A DNA stretch of 10,807 nt from an uncultured Roseburia sp. (GCA_947057405.1 CAMSEJ010000049.1:1-10807); one strand, 5' to 3'; counted from the first letter of the stretch, positions 1 to 6,057 are shown. The notes: a model not told the origin generated them from the sequence alone. A program made the numbers and translations.

Positions 1-201
1 CCGGCTTCGCGAAAATCTCAGGAGCATTGGGAGTTTGCGCAGAAGGCTGCGCCGGCTGAGGCTGTTTTGAGTTTGGGGTTGTTTGTGTTTCGGGTTCCTG
101 CGGTGGCTGTGCTGGTAGTGGGAAACGTGATTGGGTTTTTCTTTTTGATTGTGGGATTTTTTAGGATGGAAATGTTGATTGATGATAGGTTTAAGGGATA
201 G
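1..201 (+). CDS. Partial small membrane protein, possibly SdpI-like (C-terminal end)
   Basis: Frame 1 is open from the first base to a TAG at 199-201, giving 66 residues with no start codon in the window, so the 5' part lies off the contig. The fragment begins with a polar stretch containing SQEHWEFAQK, followed by two hydrophobic segments (about residues 22-35 and 36-54) and a short charged tail ending DDRFKG. A W-x-F/Y-A-x-K/R motif just before paired membrane helices is typical of the C-terminal half of SdpI-type membrane proteins (immunity and signal-transduction proteins such as B. subtilis SdpI), but the usual C-terminal signature is not clear. It is followed by 245 bases without a supported gene, so it is probably not co-transcribed with the downstream locus. 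The open frame is visible; the family assignment is a weak inference, and it could be another small integral membrane protein. Confidence 0.5.
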   Translation, partial: PASRKSQEHWEFAQKAAPAEAVLSLGLFVFRVPAVAVLVVGNVIGFFFLIVGFFRMEMLIDDRFKG

Positions 202-433
202 CTTTCGTGTTCTATTTGGGCGGTAATTGCATTTTTGGGCGGGATGTTTGGTGAGTTTGTATGGCGGCGGAAGAAGGCGTTGCGGCATCGCTGGATGACG
301 GCAAGGCGGCAGACGGTAGTGTCGGAAGGCGCTGAAAGTGTGGTTACCGGGCGGATGGAGCCGGATTTGCGGGGGCATTTGGCTTGCGGGTGTTTGGGCC
401 GGTGTGTCGGGAGTTGGGCTGGGTGCTTTTTTT

Positions 434-449
434 GGAGGAATCGGGAATG
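434..449 (+). promoter_or_regulatory. Ribosome binding site deciding the start of the following gene
   Basis: GGAGG at 434-438 sits eight bases before an ATG at 447. The same frame stays open further upstream and offers a TTG at 384, but that codon has no Shine-Dalgarno sequence. This favours 447 as the true start and leaves 202-446 as non-coding. No convincing promoter was found in that gap. Confidence 0.7.
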
Positions 450-2324
450 GATGTTTTTACGGAATCTTATTTGAGGGCGAATGTTGTGGCGTGGCTTCCG
501 GTTGGACGGGAGGATTGTGTTTTATATATTGGGGAAGAGGATGTGATTGCGGCGAAGCTGCGGGAGATGGCGGGGGATGTGGTCTGCGCGGCGGAAGGCT
601 GCGGGAATCGGCTGTTTGATTTTGTGGTTTGCCTGGGGAATTGGGGGAAGGCAGGGCTGCGGGAGTTCTGCGGATGCCTGAAGGATACGGGGAAGCTGGT
701 TTTGGCGGCGGAGAATGCTTATGGCCTGAAGTTTTTGGCGGGAGCAAAGGGGATTGGCCAGAAGGGGTATTTTGGAGCGGTGGAAGGCTGTCCGGATGCG
801 GGCGGGGTTACGAAGGAGGAGCTTTTGGACGGGCTTTCGTCTGCCGGATTTGGATCGTGGGAGTTTTTTTATCCGTTTCCGGATTATGCGTTTGCTATGA
901 GTGTTTTTTCGGATGCTTATCTGCCGAAGGCCGGGGAACTGATTGACCAGGTCGGGAATTTTGAGGCGGAACGGCTGGTTTTGTTTGATGAGTCGAAGGC
1001 GGCGGATGCGCTGGTGGCGCGGGGGAAGTTTGGGGATTTTTCCAGCTCGTTTCTGGTTGTAGCGGGAAAGGGAGCGGCTTGTCCGGTTTTGAATGAAGAG
1101 GGAGAACGGATTTTGTTTGTGAAGTTCTCGAATGACCGGGGTGTTTCTCGTAATATCCGGACGTATGTCACGGAGTCGGCGGACGGTATGCGGCATTTGG
1201 TGAAGATGGCGGATACGAAGGCGGCGGATGCGCAGATTCTTAATATGGGGAAGACGGCAAAGGCGCTGGCGGAATTATATGCAGACAGTAAATTCTCGGT
1301 GAATGCATGTATAATGCGGAGTGACTGTTCAAAGAGGAGTGCGGCGGAGTTTGTATTTTTGCAGGGAAGGACGATGGAAGAGATTTTGGACGGTATGCTG
1401 TCGCGCGGGGAGTATGACGGGGCGGCGGAGCAATTGTCTAAAGTGCTGGCGGAGATTTTAAAATGCAGGGGGCAGCAGGAGTTTTGCATGTCGGAGGAGT
1501 TTCGGGAGGTATTTGGGGATGTGAAGCTTCCGGACGGGCTTATGGCGGCTTCGGCCAGTGATATTGATATGATTTTGTCGAATATTCTGGTGGATGGGGA
1601 CGGGGGATGGACGTTAATTGATTATGAATGGTCGTTTCATTTTCCGATTCCTTTGCGTTTTATTTTGTATCGCTGTATCCGGTATTACGCGTATACAACG
1701 GAGGCGCGCAAAAAGCTTTGCGCGGAGCGGTTTTACCGGAGCGCCGGCATAACGGAGCAGGAGCTTTTGGCGTATGAGGAAATGGAGGAGGCGTTTCAGG
1801 CGTATGTGCTGGACGGGCATGTTCCGCTGCGCACTCTGTACAGGGAATACGGCAAACCGGCGTACCATGTCAGCAGTCTTTTGAATCTTGCGGACGAGCA
1901 GGAGCGCAGGCGTGCGCTGCAGGTTTATTTTGACCGGGGAAACGGGTTTTCGGAGGAAGAAAGCGTGCTTTACCGCAGTAAGGCGCTGGACGGCACCTAC
2001 CATCTGCATATTCCGGTTGGGGAGGGTGTCAGGGGGATTCGGATTGATCCGGGCAGCCAGGCGTGTACGGTGGAGATGAAGCGCCTTTGTTTTCTGCCGT
2101 GCCGTGCCGGGGTAATGGATTTTATCAGTAACGGGCATAAGCTGGCGGAGGATATGTACCTGTTTGATACGGAGGATCCGAATATCCTGCTGACGCGGCT
2201 TCCGGGGACGGAGACGACGCTGGTTTTGGATTTGCGGATTGATTCAATGAGCCTTGCGGCGGCAGAGTGGATTGCGCCGAAAATTGACGCAAAGTACAGG
2301 CTTAAGAAAATGTGGAAGAAATAG
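447..2324 (+). CDS. Three-domain protein: degenerate SAM-methyltransferase fold, kinase-like fold, C-terminal beta domain
   Basis: The product is 625 residues from ATG 447, which has GGAGG at good spacing. Residues about 1-200 follow the class I SAM-methyltransferase pattern seen in clostridial glycan loci: VLYIGEED at 25-32 where motif I should be, FDFVVCLG at 57-64, LVLAAENAYGLKFLAG at 84-99, then FYPFPDYAFAMSVFSDAYLP. Motif I lacks the usual GxGxG loop, so methyl transfer is doubtful. The middle resembles the aminoglycoside/choline kinase fold: D372-I-D-M-I-L-S-N379 matches the catalytic loop HxDxxxxN with Asp replacing His, and L390-I-D-Y-E-W395 supplies the metal-binding Asp. The last ~120 residues are beta-rich (RIDPGSQACTVEMK, FDTEDPNILL), like accessory domains on clostridial glycosyltransferases. 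There is no signal peptide or membrane helix, so it is probably cytoplasmic. The next gene starts 10 bases after its stop, suggesting co-transcription. Substrate unknown; a role in modifying a glycan or its precursor is inferred from context. The sense strand is unusually G-rich. Confidence 0.8.
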   Translation: MDVFTESYLRANVVAWLPVGREDCVLYIGEEDVIAAKLREMAGDVVCAAEGCGNRLFDFVVCLGNWGKAGLREFCGCLKDTGKLVLAAENAYGLKFLAGAKGIGQKGYFGAVEGCPDAGGVTKEELLDGLSSAGFGSWEFFYPFPDYAFAMSVFSDAYLPKAGELIDQVGNFEAERLVLFDESKAADALVARGKFGDFSSSFLVVAGKGAACPVLNEEGERILFVKFSNDRGVSRNIRTYVTESADGMRHLVKMADTKAADAQILNMGKTAKALAELYADSKFSVNACIMRSDCSKRSAAEFVFLQGRTMEEILDGMLSRGEYDGAAEQLSKVLAEILKCRGQQEFCMSEEFREVFGDVKLPDGLMAASASDIDMILSNILVDGDGGWTLIDYEWSFHFPIPLRFILYRCIRYYAYTTEARKKLCAERFYRSAGITEQELLAYEEMEEAFQAYVLDGHVPLRTLYREYGKPAYHVSSLLNLADEQERRRALQVYFDRGNGFSEEESVLYRSKALDGTYHLHIPVGEGVRGIRIDPGSQACTVEMKRLCFLPCRAGVMDFISNGHKLAEDMYLFDTEDPNILLTRLPGTETTLVLDLRIDSMSLAAAEWIAPKIDAKYRLKKMWKK

Positions 2325-2334
2325 AGAGGTTTCT

Positions 2335-3723
2335 ATGAGAAGTGCGTCATCATTAAAAACCAAACGTATGATTATGTTCTGGGCGAAGCTGTTTATCGTG
2401 CTGGTACAGACGGGGATGTATGGCTGGCTCTGGTTCCATCACTATAAAGACATGATGCCTGTGGAGTACTGGAACAGGGGAAACTGGGCGGTGGTAGCGC
2501 TTTACGGGGTGTTTATCCTTGTGTTTTCCAGGGCGTTCGGGGCGCTTAAGGTCGGGTATTTAAAGACGTGGGATATCATGTACTCCCAGGTGCTGACGAT
2601 ATTCTGCGTCAACGGGGTAACGTATCTGCAGCTTTCCCTGATCAACGGCGACTGGAAATTTTTAGAAAACAGCGAGCCGATGATACGGCTGGGATGCTAT
2701 GATTTTGTGCTGGTTTTAATCTGGGCATTGTTTATGCGCTGGATTTACGCGATTATTTATCCGCCGCATGAGATGCTTTTGATATACGGAAATATCAGCC
2801 CCAATGCGATTATCCGGAAATTGGAGTCGCGGGGGGACAAATACCATGTGAAGGAAAAAGTGGCGTTAAGCGCCGGAGTGGAAACAATCTACGAGCGGAT
2901 TTTACGGTATGATGCGGTTTTAATCGGGGATATTATGGTGGAGGACCGCAACCGTTTTATCAAATTTTGCTTTGAAAAAAACATCCGCTGCTATACGATT
3001 CCCAAAATATCGGATATTATGATCCGAAATTCCGAAAGTATAGATTTATTTGATTCGCCGCTGCTTTTGTTCCGCAATAACGGGCTGACGTACCGGCAGA
3101 TGTTTGTAAAGCGGGCAATGGATATCGGGATATCGGCGTTTGGCATATTGCTTGCGTCTCCGGTAATGCTGCTGATTGCGGCGTGTATTAAGCTTTATGA
3201 CAAAGGCCCGGTATTTTATAAGCAGACCCGGCAGACAAAAGACGGAACAGAATTTAAAATTTTGAAATTCCGGAGTATGATTGTAGATTCGGAGCGGCAG
3301 GGGGCGCGGCTTGCGAAAGCCAATGACGACAGGATTACGCCGGTAGGGAAGGTAATCCGCAGGCTGCATTTTGACGAGCTGCCGCAGTTATTTAACATTC
3401 TGGCCGGAGACATGGCGTTTGTAGGGCCGCGTCCGGAGCGGAAAGAGATTACGGAGGAGTATACAAAGAAGATTCCGGAGTTTCCGTTCCGGCTGAAGGT
3501 AAAGGCGGGACTGACCGGATATGCGCAGGTGTATGGGCAGTATAATACCGTGCCGTATGATAAATTGAAGCTGGATTTGACGTATATAACAAATTATTCC
3601 ATTTGGCTGGATATCAAGCTGATTATACTGACTGTGAAAATTTTGTTCCAGAAGGAGAAATCCGAAGGGGTAGACGACGGACAGAAGACGGCGTTGAGGC
3701 AGGATGATTTGGAGCAGCGATAA
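2335..3723 (+). CDS. Polyprenyl-phosphate sugar phosphotransferase (priming glycosyltransferase)
   Basis: A 462-residue membrane enzyme of the bacterial sugar transferase family (WbaP/CpsE/EpsL type). It moves a sugar-1-phosphate from a UDP-sugar to undecaprenyl phosphate, the first membrane step of glycan assembly. The N-terminal part has four hydrophobic segments (about residues 12-34, 51-65, 80-105, 120-142), then a Rossmann-like central domain starting MLLIYGNISPNAIIRKLESR. The catalytic domain begins at KRAMDIGISAFGILLASPVM (a membrane hairpin) and carries K311-FRSM, D347-ELPQLFNIL, V363-GPRPE and the AGLTGYAQVYGQ region near the C-terminus; these are the hallmark conserved blocks and all are intact. 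The start at ATG 2335 has AGAGAGG at 2323-2329; an in-frame upstream start at 2254 would overlap the preceding gene by 71 bases and is less likely. The sugar cannot be read from sequence. Twenty-seven bases after the stop a large palindrome begins, so transcription may end or weaken there. Confidence 0.93.
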   Translation: MRSASSLKTKRMIMFWAKLFIVLVQTGMYGWLWFHHYKDMMPVEYWNRGNWAVVALYGVFILVFSRAFGALKVGYLKTWDIMYSQVLTIFCVNGVTYLQLSLINGDWKFLENSEPMIRLGCYDFVLVLIWALFMRWIYAIIYPPHEMLLIYGNISPNAIIRKLESRGDKYHVKEKVALSAGVETIYERILRYDAVLIGDIMVEDRNRFIKFCFEKNIRCYTIPKISDIMIRNSESIDLFDSPLLLFRNNGLTYRQMFVKRAMDIGISAFGILLASPVMLLIAACIKLYDKGPVFYKQTRQTKDGTEFKILKFRSMIVDSERQGARLAKANDDRITPVGKVIRRLHFDELPQLFNILAGDMAFVGPRPERKEITEEYTKKIPEFPFRLKVKAGLTGYAQVYGQYNTVPYDKLKLDLTYITNYSIWLDIKLIILTVKILFQKEKSEGVDDGQKTALRQDDLEQR

Positions 3724-3745
3724 GGGATGGGGTGGGGTGGGAAGG

Positions 3746-3997
3746 GTCCGCCAGGGAGAGGATGGGGCAGAGGGTGGCGTGGATGCTGCGGTGTTCAGGA
3801 AGCTAAGGGCTTCTAAGCAGTTTTGCCGCAGCTGTGCCCGGCGGACGGAACCGTCCTTTGATGCGCCATCCATGGCGCAAAAGGACTTTGGCGGACGTCC
3901 TGTCCGCCAATTCCTGGGTTTTGGCAAAACTGCTAAGAAGCTCTAAGCTCCATCACAAGGAGCATCCCCGCCACCCTCTGCCCCATCCTCTCCCTGG
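3746..3997. repeat. Large palindromic element 1 with perfect 29-bp terminal inverted repeats
   Basis: Bases 3751-3779 (beginning CCAGGGAGAGGATGGGGCAG) are the exact reverse complement of 3969-3997. Inside, 3809-3827 pairs with 3923-3941 at 18 of 19 positions. The centre holds further hairpins: GGCGGAC 3890-3896 with GTCCGCC 3902-3908, and a 15-bp stem 3853-3859 plus 3862-3869 with 3872-3879 plus 3880-3886. A further GTCCGCC at 3746-3752 can pair with GGCGGAC at 3840-3846. The left arm is purine-rich and the right arm pyrimidine-rich. No U-tract follows the right arm, so it is not a classical intrinsic terminator, although RNA this structured just after a stop could slow polymerase or protect a 3' end. 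No clear target-site duplication was found. Open frames crossing it have no ribosome binding site and simply mirror the palindrome. It is clearly related to the element at 4899-5134. Confidence 0.88.
3853..3886. repeat. Internal hairpin with GCCAYGGAYGGC core (read on the minus strand)
   Basis: GTCCTTT (3853-3859) pairs with AAAGGAC (3880-3886), and TGCGCCAT (3862-3869) pairs with ATGGCGCA (3872-3879), leaving a two-base bulge (3860-3861) and a two-base loop. The core at 3865-3876 reads GCCATGGATGGC on the minus strand, matching the cores of two hairpins in the second element, while the outer stem sequence differs. Confidence 0.8.
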
Positions 3998-4603
3998 CTA
4001 CGCTTTCTCAGGCTTTTCGCTGCGCAAATGCATGTAAGATGTGGTGAAGGGCTTACAGTATTGTATTAATTTTGACGTAACAGGCGCCTGAATTCTGCAG
4101 CAGGACAAGACAGAAGAAGGAGGCAATGCGGCGGCATTGTTGACTGACGGCAAAGCGGTGCTGTTACAAAAGGCAGGAGTATATTACTCGAAGATTAATG
4201 CAACGCTCTGAGCGTGTTTGAAAAAATATCACACAAATTTACAATTTATGTGATACGATAACGTTGAAAAACAGTTTTATGTGAAAACCAACTGGGATAT
4301 GCCATGATTTTTTAAACACTTATTGCATTTTTAGTCATATTGATTAACTATATGGAATTTTCAAACACGCTTTAGTATTACAGCGAACTTTACTCTGTAT
4401 TATATTAGGAACTGTTTTAAACAGATTTCCATCAGGAAATACCTTAGATTCTGTTTTTAAATGTAATCGTTTTGTTCATTGTAGACAGACAAATTTGAAG
4501 TGTTTGCTGTAGTGTGAGAGGTTGTGTGCAGGCTTTGTTTTTGTAACGGTTGACTTTTCGGCATGCAGGCTGAAATGTTTCCGCCAGAATAGGAGTGTGT
4601 AAG
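3998..4603. other. Intergenic region with no supported gene except an inverted-repeat segment
   Basis: This stretch separates the first palindrome from the small membrane protein gene. From about 4200 it becomes AT-rich. It contains the 14-bp inverted-repeat pair listed separately, a CTGTTT-T-AAACAG dyad at 4412-4424, and a TTGACT at 4550-4555 followed 17 bases later by AAATGT, which is at best a weak promoter for the small gene. An AAGGAGG at 4117-4123 precedes an ATG at 4126, but the frame stops after five codons. No RNA gene was recognised. Confidence 0.6.
4211..4371. repeat. 161-bp AT-rich segment bounded by perfect 14-bp inverted repeats (MITE-like)
   Basis: AGCGTGTTTGAAAA at 4211-4224 is exactly repeated in reverse complement at 4358-4371. 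The enclosed segment is AT-rich and encodes nothing convincing. Near its left end lies a 29-base dyad at 4227-4255 (TATCACA...TGTGATA with AAATT/AATTT inside). Short size, terminal inverted repeats and lack of a transposase suit a miniature inverted-repeat transposable element or a decayed IS. No obvious target-site duplication is seen, so the label is inference. Confidence 0.5.
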
Positions 4604-4804
4604 ATGAAAAAGAATAACATATCAATTTGGATTCCGGTTTTATGGTTAATAATTGCATGCGGCTGGGGATTTGTGCTGGTAACCGATTTTATATACGGAA
4701 CGGCTTCGGCTTTACTGACGACCCTGCATGCGCTTACCACATTCGTATCTCTTATTGCAGCAATCGTCAACTACAAACGATACAAAAACCAGAAAACCCA
4801 ATAA
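4604..4804 (+). CDS. Small two-helix membrane protein, function unknown
   Basis: A 66-residue product starting at ATG 4604, with AGGAG at 4591-4595 eight bases upstream; a GTG at 4595 in the same frame overlaps that ribosome binding site and is less likely. Residues about 7-28 (WIPVLWLIIACGWGFVLV) and 36-57 form two hydrophobic helices joined by a short loop containing D and Y, with a basic C-terminal tail (NYKRYKNQKTQ). A positive N-terminus and positive C-terminus fit a hairpin with both ends in the cytoplasm. I do not recognise a named family. It is flanked on both sides by the palindromic elements and sits in more AT-rich sequence than the polysaccharide genes, so it may have arrived separately. 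Possible roles include a small regulator or partner of a membrane complex, but nothing visible decides this. Confidence 0.7.
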   Translation: MKKNNISIWIPVLWLIIACGWGFVLVTDFIYGTASALLTTLHALTTFVSLIAAIVNYKRYKNQKTQ

Positions 4805-4979
4805 AATAAAAACCAGAAGAAAAAACTACAGCAGGCCAACCCCCACACAGCCAGGCACATTAAGCCTGAAAACGTATGTAAATGTTGAGAAAACGGCAGT
4901 CAGGCAGAGGGCAGGGTATGCGGACGGGGCATTGTGACGGGATTTAGGGGTTCTTAAGAATCCCGGCACAGCCAGCAAT

Positions 4980-5037
4980 GCCCTGCCACGGATGGCAGGG
5001 CAAGTTACAACCGCGCCATGGACGGCGCGTTTGTAAC
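4980..5037. repeat. Pair of internal hairpins with GCCAYGGAYGGC cores
   Basis: The first hairpin pairs GCCCTGCCA (4980-4988) with TGGCAGGGC (4993-5001) around a CGGA loop. The second pairs GTTACAA (5004-5010) with TTGTAAC (5031-5037) and CGCGCC (5012-5017) with GGCGCG (5024-5029). Their cores, GCCACGGATGGC at 4985-4996 and GCCATGGACGGC at 5015-5026, are nearly identical, while the outer stems differ in sequence but stay complementary. Confidence 0.8.
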
Positions 5038-5058
5038 GGTTGCGTCCGCATATAAAAT
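5031..5058 (+). promoter_or_regulatory. Possible weak promoter inside palindromic element 2
   Basis: TTGTAA (5031-5036), a 16-base gap and TAAAAT (5053-5058) loosely match a sigma-A promoter pointing at the glycosyltransferase gene. The AT-rich run at 5050-5063 is the only such stretch in the element, and no promoter is visible in the 37 bases between the element and the gene. Matches are imperfect and the -35 lies within a hairpin stem. Confidence 0.2.
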
Positions 5059-5171
5059 AAAAAAGGCGGGATACTTTAGAACCCCTTAATCACCGGAACA
5101 CAGTCCCGTCCGCATACCCTGCCCTCTGCCTGACGGAAACCTCTCCACACCCCACACAAAAGGAGCTCCCA

Positions 5172-6047
5172 ATGCAACAATACTCAGTCTTAATGCCCGT
5201 ATACCACAAAGAGAATGCAGGTTATTTTCGTGCAAGCATTGAAAGCATGCTCGCCCAAAGCGTACCTGCCGATGATTTTGTCATTGTATGCGACGGTCCG
5301 TTGACCCCGCAGCTGGATGCGGTGATCCGGGATTTTACCGCGCGGTATCCGGATTTGTTTCAAATTGTACGCTTAAAGAAAAACCGCGGCCTTGGCATTG
5401 CGCTGCAGGAAGGCGTATCCGTATGCAGGCATGAACTGATTGCGCGGATGGATAGCGATGATATCAGCGCGCCGGATCGGTGTGAACGGCAGCTTGCCGT
5501 GTTTGCGGCGCATCCGTATGCAATTGTAGGCGGAAATGTGGAAGAATTTACGGATTTTGCGCCCGGATGTTCCCAAACGAAATTTAGAGAAGGTCGGGAA
5601 ACGGAACGTACGGGGGATTTAGCCAGATCCGCTCCAGTGCGCAGGGTGCCCGAGACGGACGAAAAAATCCGGGCGTTTGCAAAGAGCAGGAATCCGTTTA
5701 ACCATCCGTCTGTGATGTTTGTAAAATCGGCGGTGCTAAAGGCGGGCGGGTATCAGGACTGCAAAGGGTTTGAGGATTATTATCTGTGGGTGCGGATGCT
5801 TGGGCGCGGTATGCAGGGGTATAATATTCAGCGGACGCTTGTGTATATGCGCACCGACGCCGGGATGTATGAGAGGCGCGGGAGCCTTTCTTATGCCTGG
5901 AAGGGAGTTTGTGCACGGTGGAAAATATATAAAACGGGGTATTCGGGGTTTTTGGATTTTGCGGTTTCGGCGGGCGGGCAGGTTGTAATGTCTTTGGTTC
6001 CCGTTGGGCTGCGCGCTCGTTTTTACGGGAAATTTTTACGGAAATAA
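5172..6047 (+). CDS. Family 2 glycosyltransferase (AmsE/WcaA-like)
   Basis: A 291-residue GT-A fold enzyme that would transfer a sugar from a nucleotide sugar to the growing lipid-linked glycan at the cytoplasmic face of the membrane. It begins with the expected strand YSVLMPVYHKEN, has the nucleotide-binding and metal-binding block ARMDSDD (D94-S-D-D97), and later NPFNHPSVMF and E201-DYYLWVRM, which carry the acceptor-side and catalytic residues of this family. The C-terminal ~40 residues are amphipathic and basic (ending FYGKFLRK), suiting membrane association. Residues about 131-154 form an extra charged stretch (SQTKFREGRETERTGDLARS) where relatives usually have a short turn. ATG 5172 follows AGGAG at 5161-5165 with good spacing. 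It is the first gene of a tightly packed series; the LicD-family gene follows 10 bases after its stop. Donor and acceptor sugars cannot be deduced. Confidence 0.92.
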   Translation: MQQYSVLMPVYHKENAGYFRASIESMLAQSVPADDFVIVCDGPLTPQLDAVIRDFTARYPDLFQIVRLKKNRGLGIALQEGVSVCRHELIARMDSDDISAPDRCERQLAVFAAHPYAIVGGNVEEFTDFAPGCSQTKFREGRETERTGDLARSAPVRRVPETDEKIRAFAKSRNPFNHPSVMFVKSAVLKAGGYQDCKGFEDYYLWVRMLGRGMQGYNIQRTLVYMRTDAGMYERRGSLSYAWKGVCARWKIYKTGYSGFLDFAVSAGGQVVMSLVPVGLRARFYGKFLRK

Positions 6048-6057
6048 AGGTGACGGT

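Larger units (their letters stand above)
4899..5134. repeat. Large palindromic element 2 with perfect 30-bp terminal inverted repeats
   Basis: Bases 4899-4928 (beginning GTCAGGCAGAGGGCAGGGTA) are the exact reverse complement of 5105-5134. Inside, GGGGTTCT (4947-4954) pairs with AGAACCCC (5078-5085), and ATCCCG (4960-4965) with CGGGAT (5067-5072), each separated by five bases. The left half also has its own hairpin GGGATT/AATCCC (4939-4944 with 4959-4964). Two hairpins fill the centre (4980-5001 and 5004-5037). TATGCGGACG in the left arm (4917-4926) can pair either with the right arm (5107-5116) or with an extra copy of CGTCCGCATA at 5043-5052. The right arm ends 37 bases before the ATG of the glycosyltransferase gene, so the element would lie in that gene's leader if transcription starts upstream. 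It shares arm motif GGCAGAGGG, the GCGGAC word and hairpin cores with the element at 3751-3997. Confidence 0.88.

Noticed and set aside
202..446. Possible small gene or N-terminal extension in the G-rich gap (open frame with a membrane-like start near 217-260, and TTG start at 384)
   Set aside because: No Shine-Dalgarno sequence, no recognisable domain, and the ATG at 447 has a much better site. It may be decayed coding sequence but nothing identifies it.
522..1489. Long open frames on the minus strand opposite the first large gene
   Set aside because: They have no ribosome binding sites, are rich in Pro/Arg/His/Ser, and arise because the sense strand is G-rich and C-poor; the plus-strand protein has recognisable domains.
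3388..3946. Open frames on both strands crossing the end of the sugar phosphotransferase gene and the first palindrome
   Set aside because: The translations mirror the inverted repeat (Arg/Pro/Trp-rich), lack ribosome binding sites and overlap a confident gene.
3751..3997. Classical Rho-independent terminator
   Set aside because: The stem is far too long and interrupted, and no T-tract follows the right arm; a terminating effect remains possible but is not shown by sequence.
4117..4143. Tiny five-codon reading frame after a perfect AAGGAGG (ATG 4126)
   Set aside because: Too short to support as a gene, and no downstream gene is close enough for a leader-peptide role.
4980..5037. CRISPR array or tandem repeat
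   Set aside because: There are only two hairpins with differing stems and no regular spacers; they are internal parts of a palindromic element.
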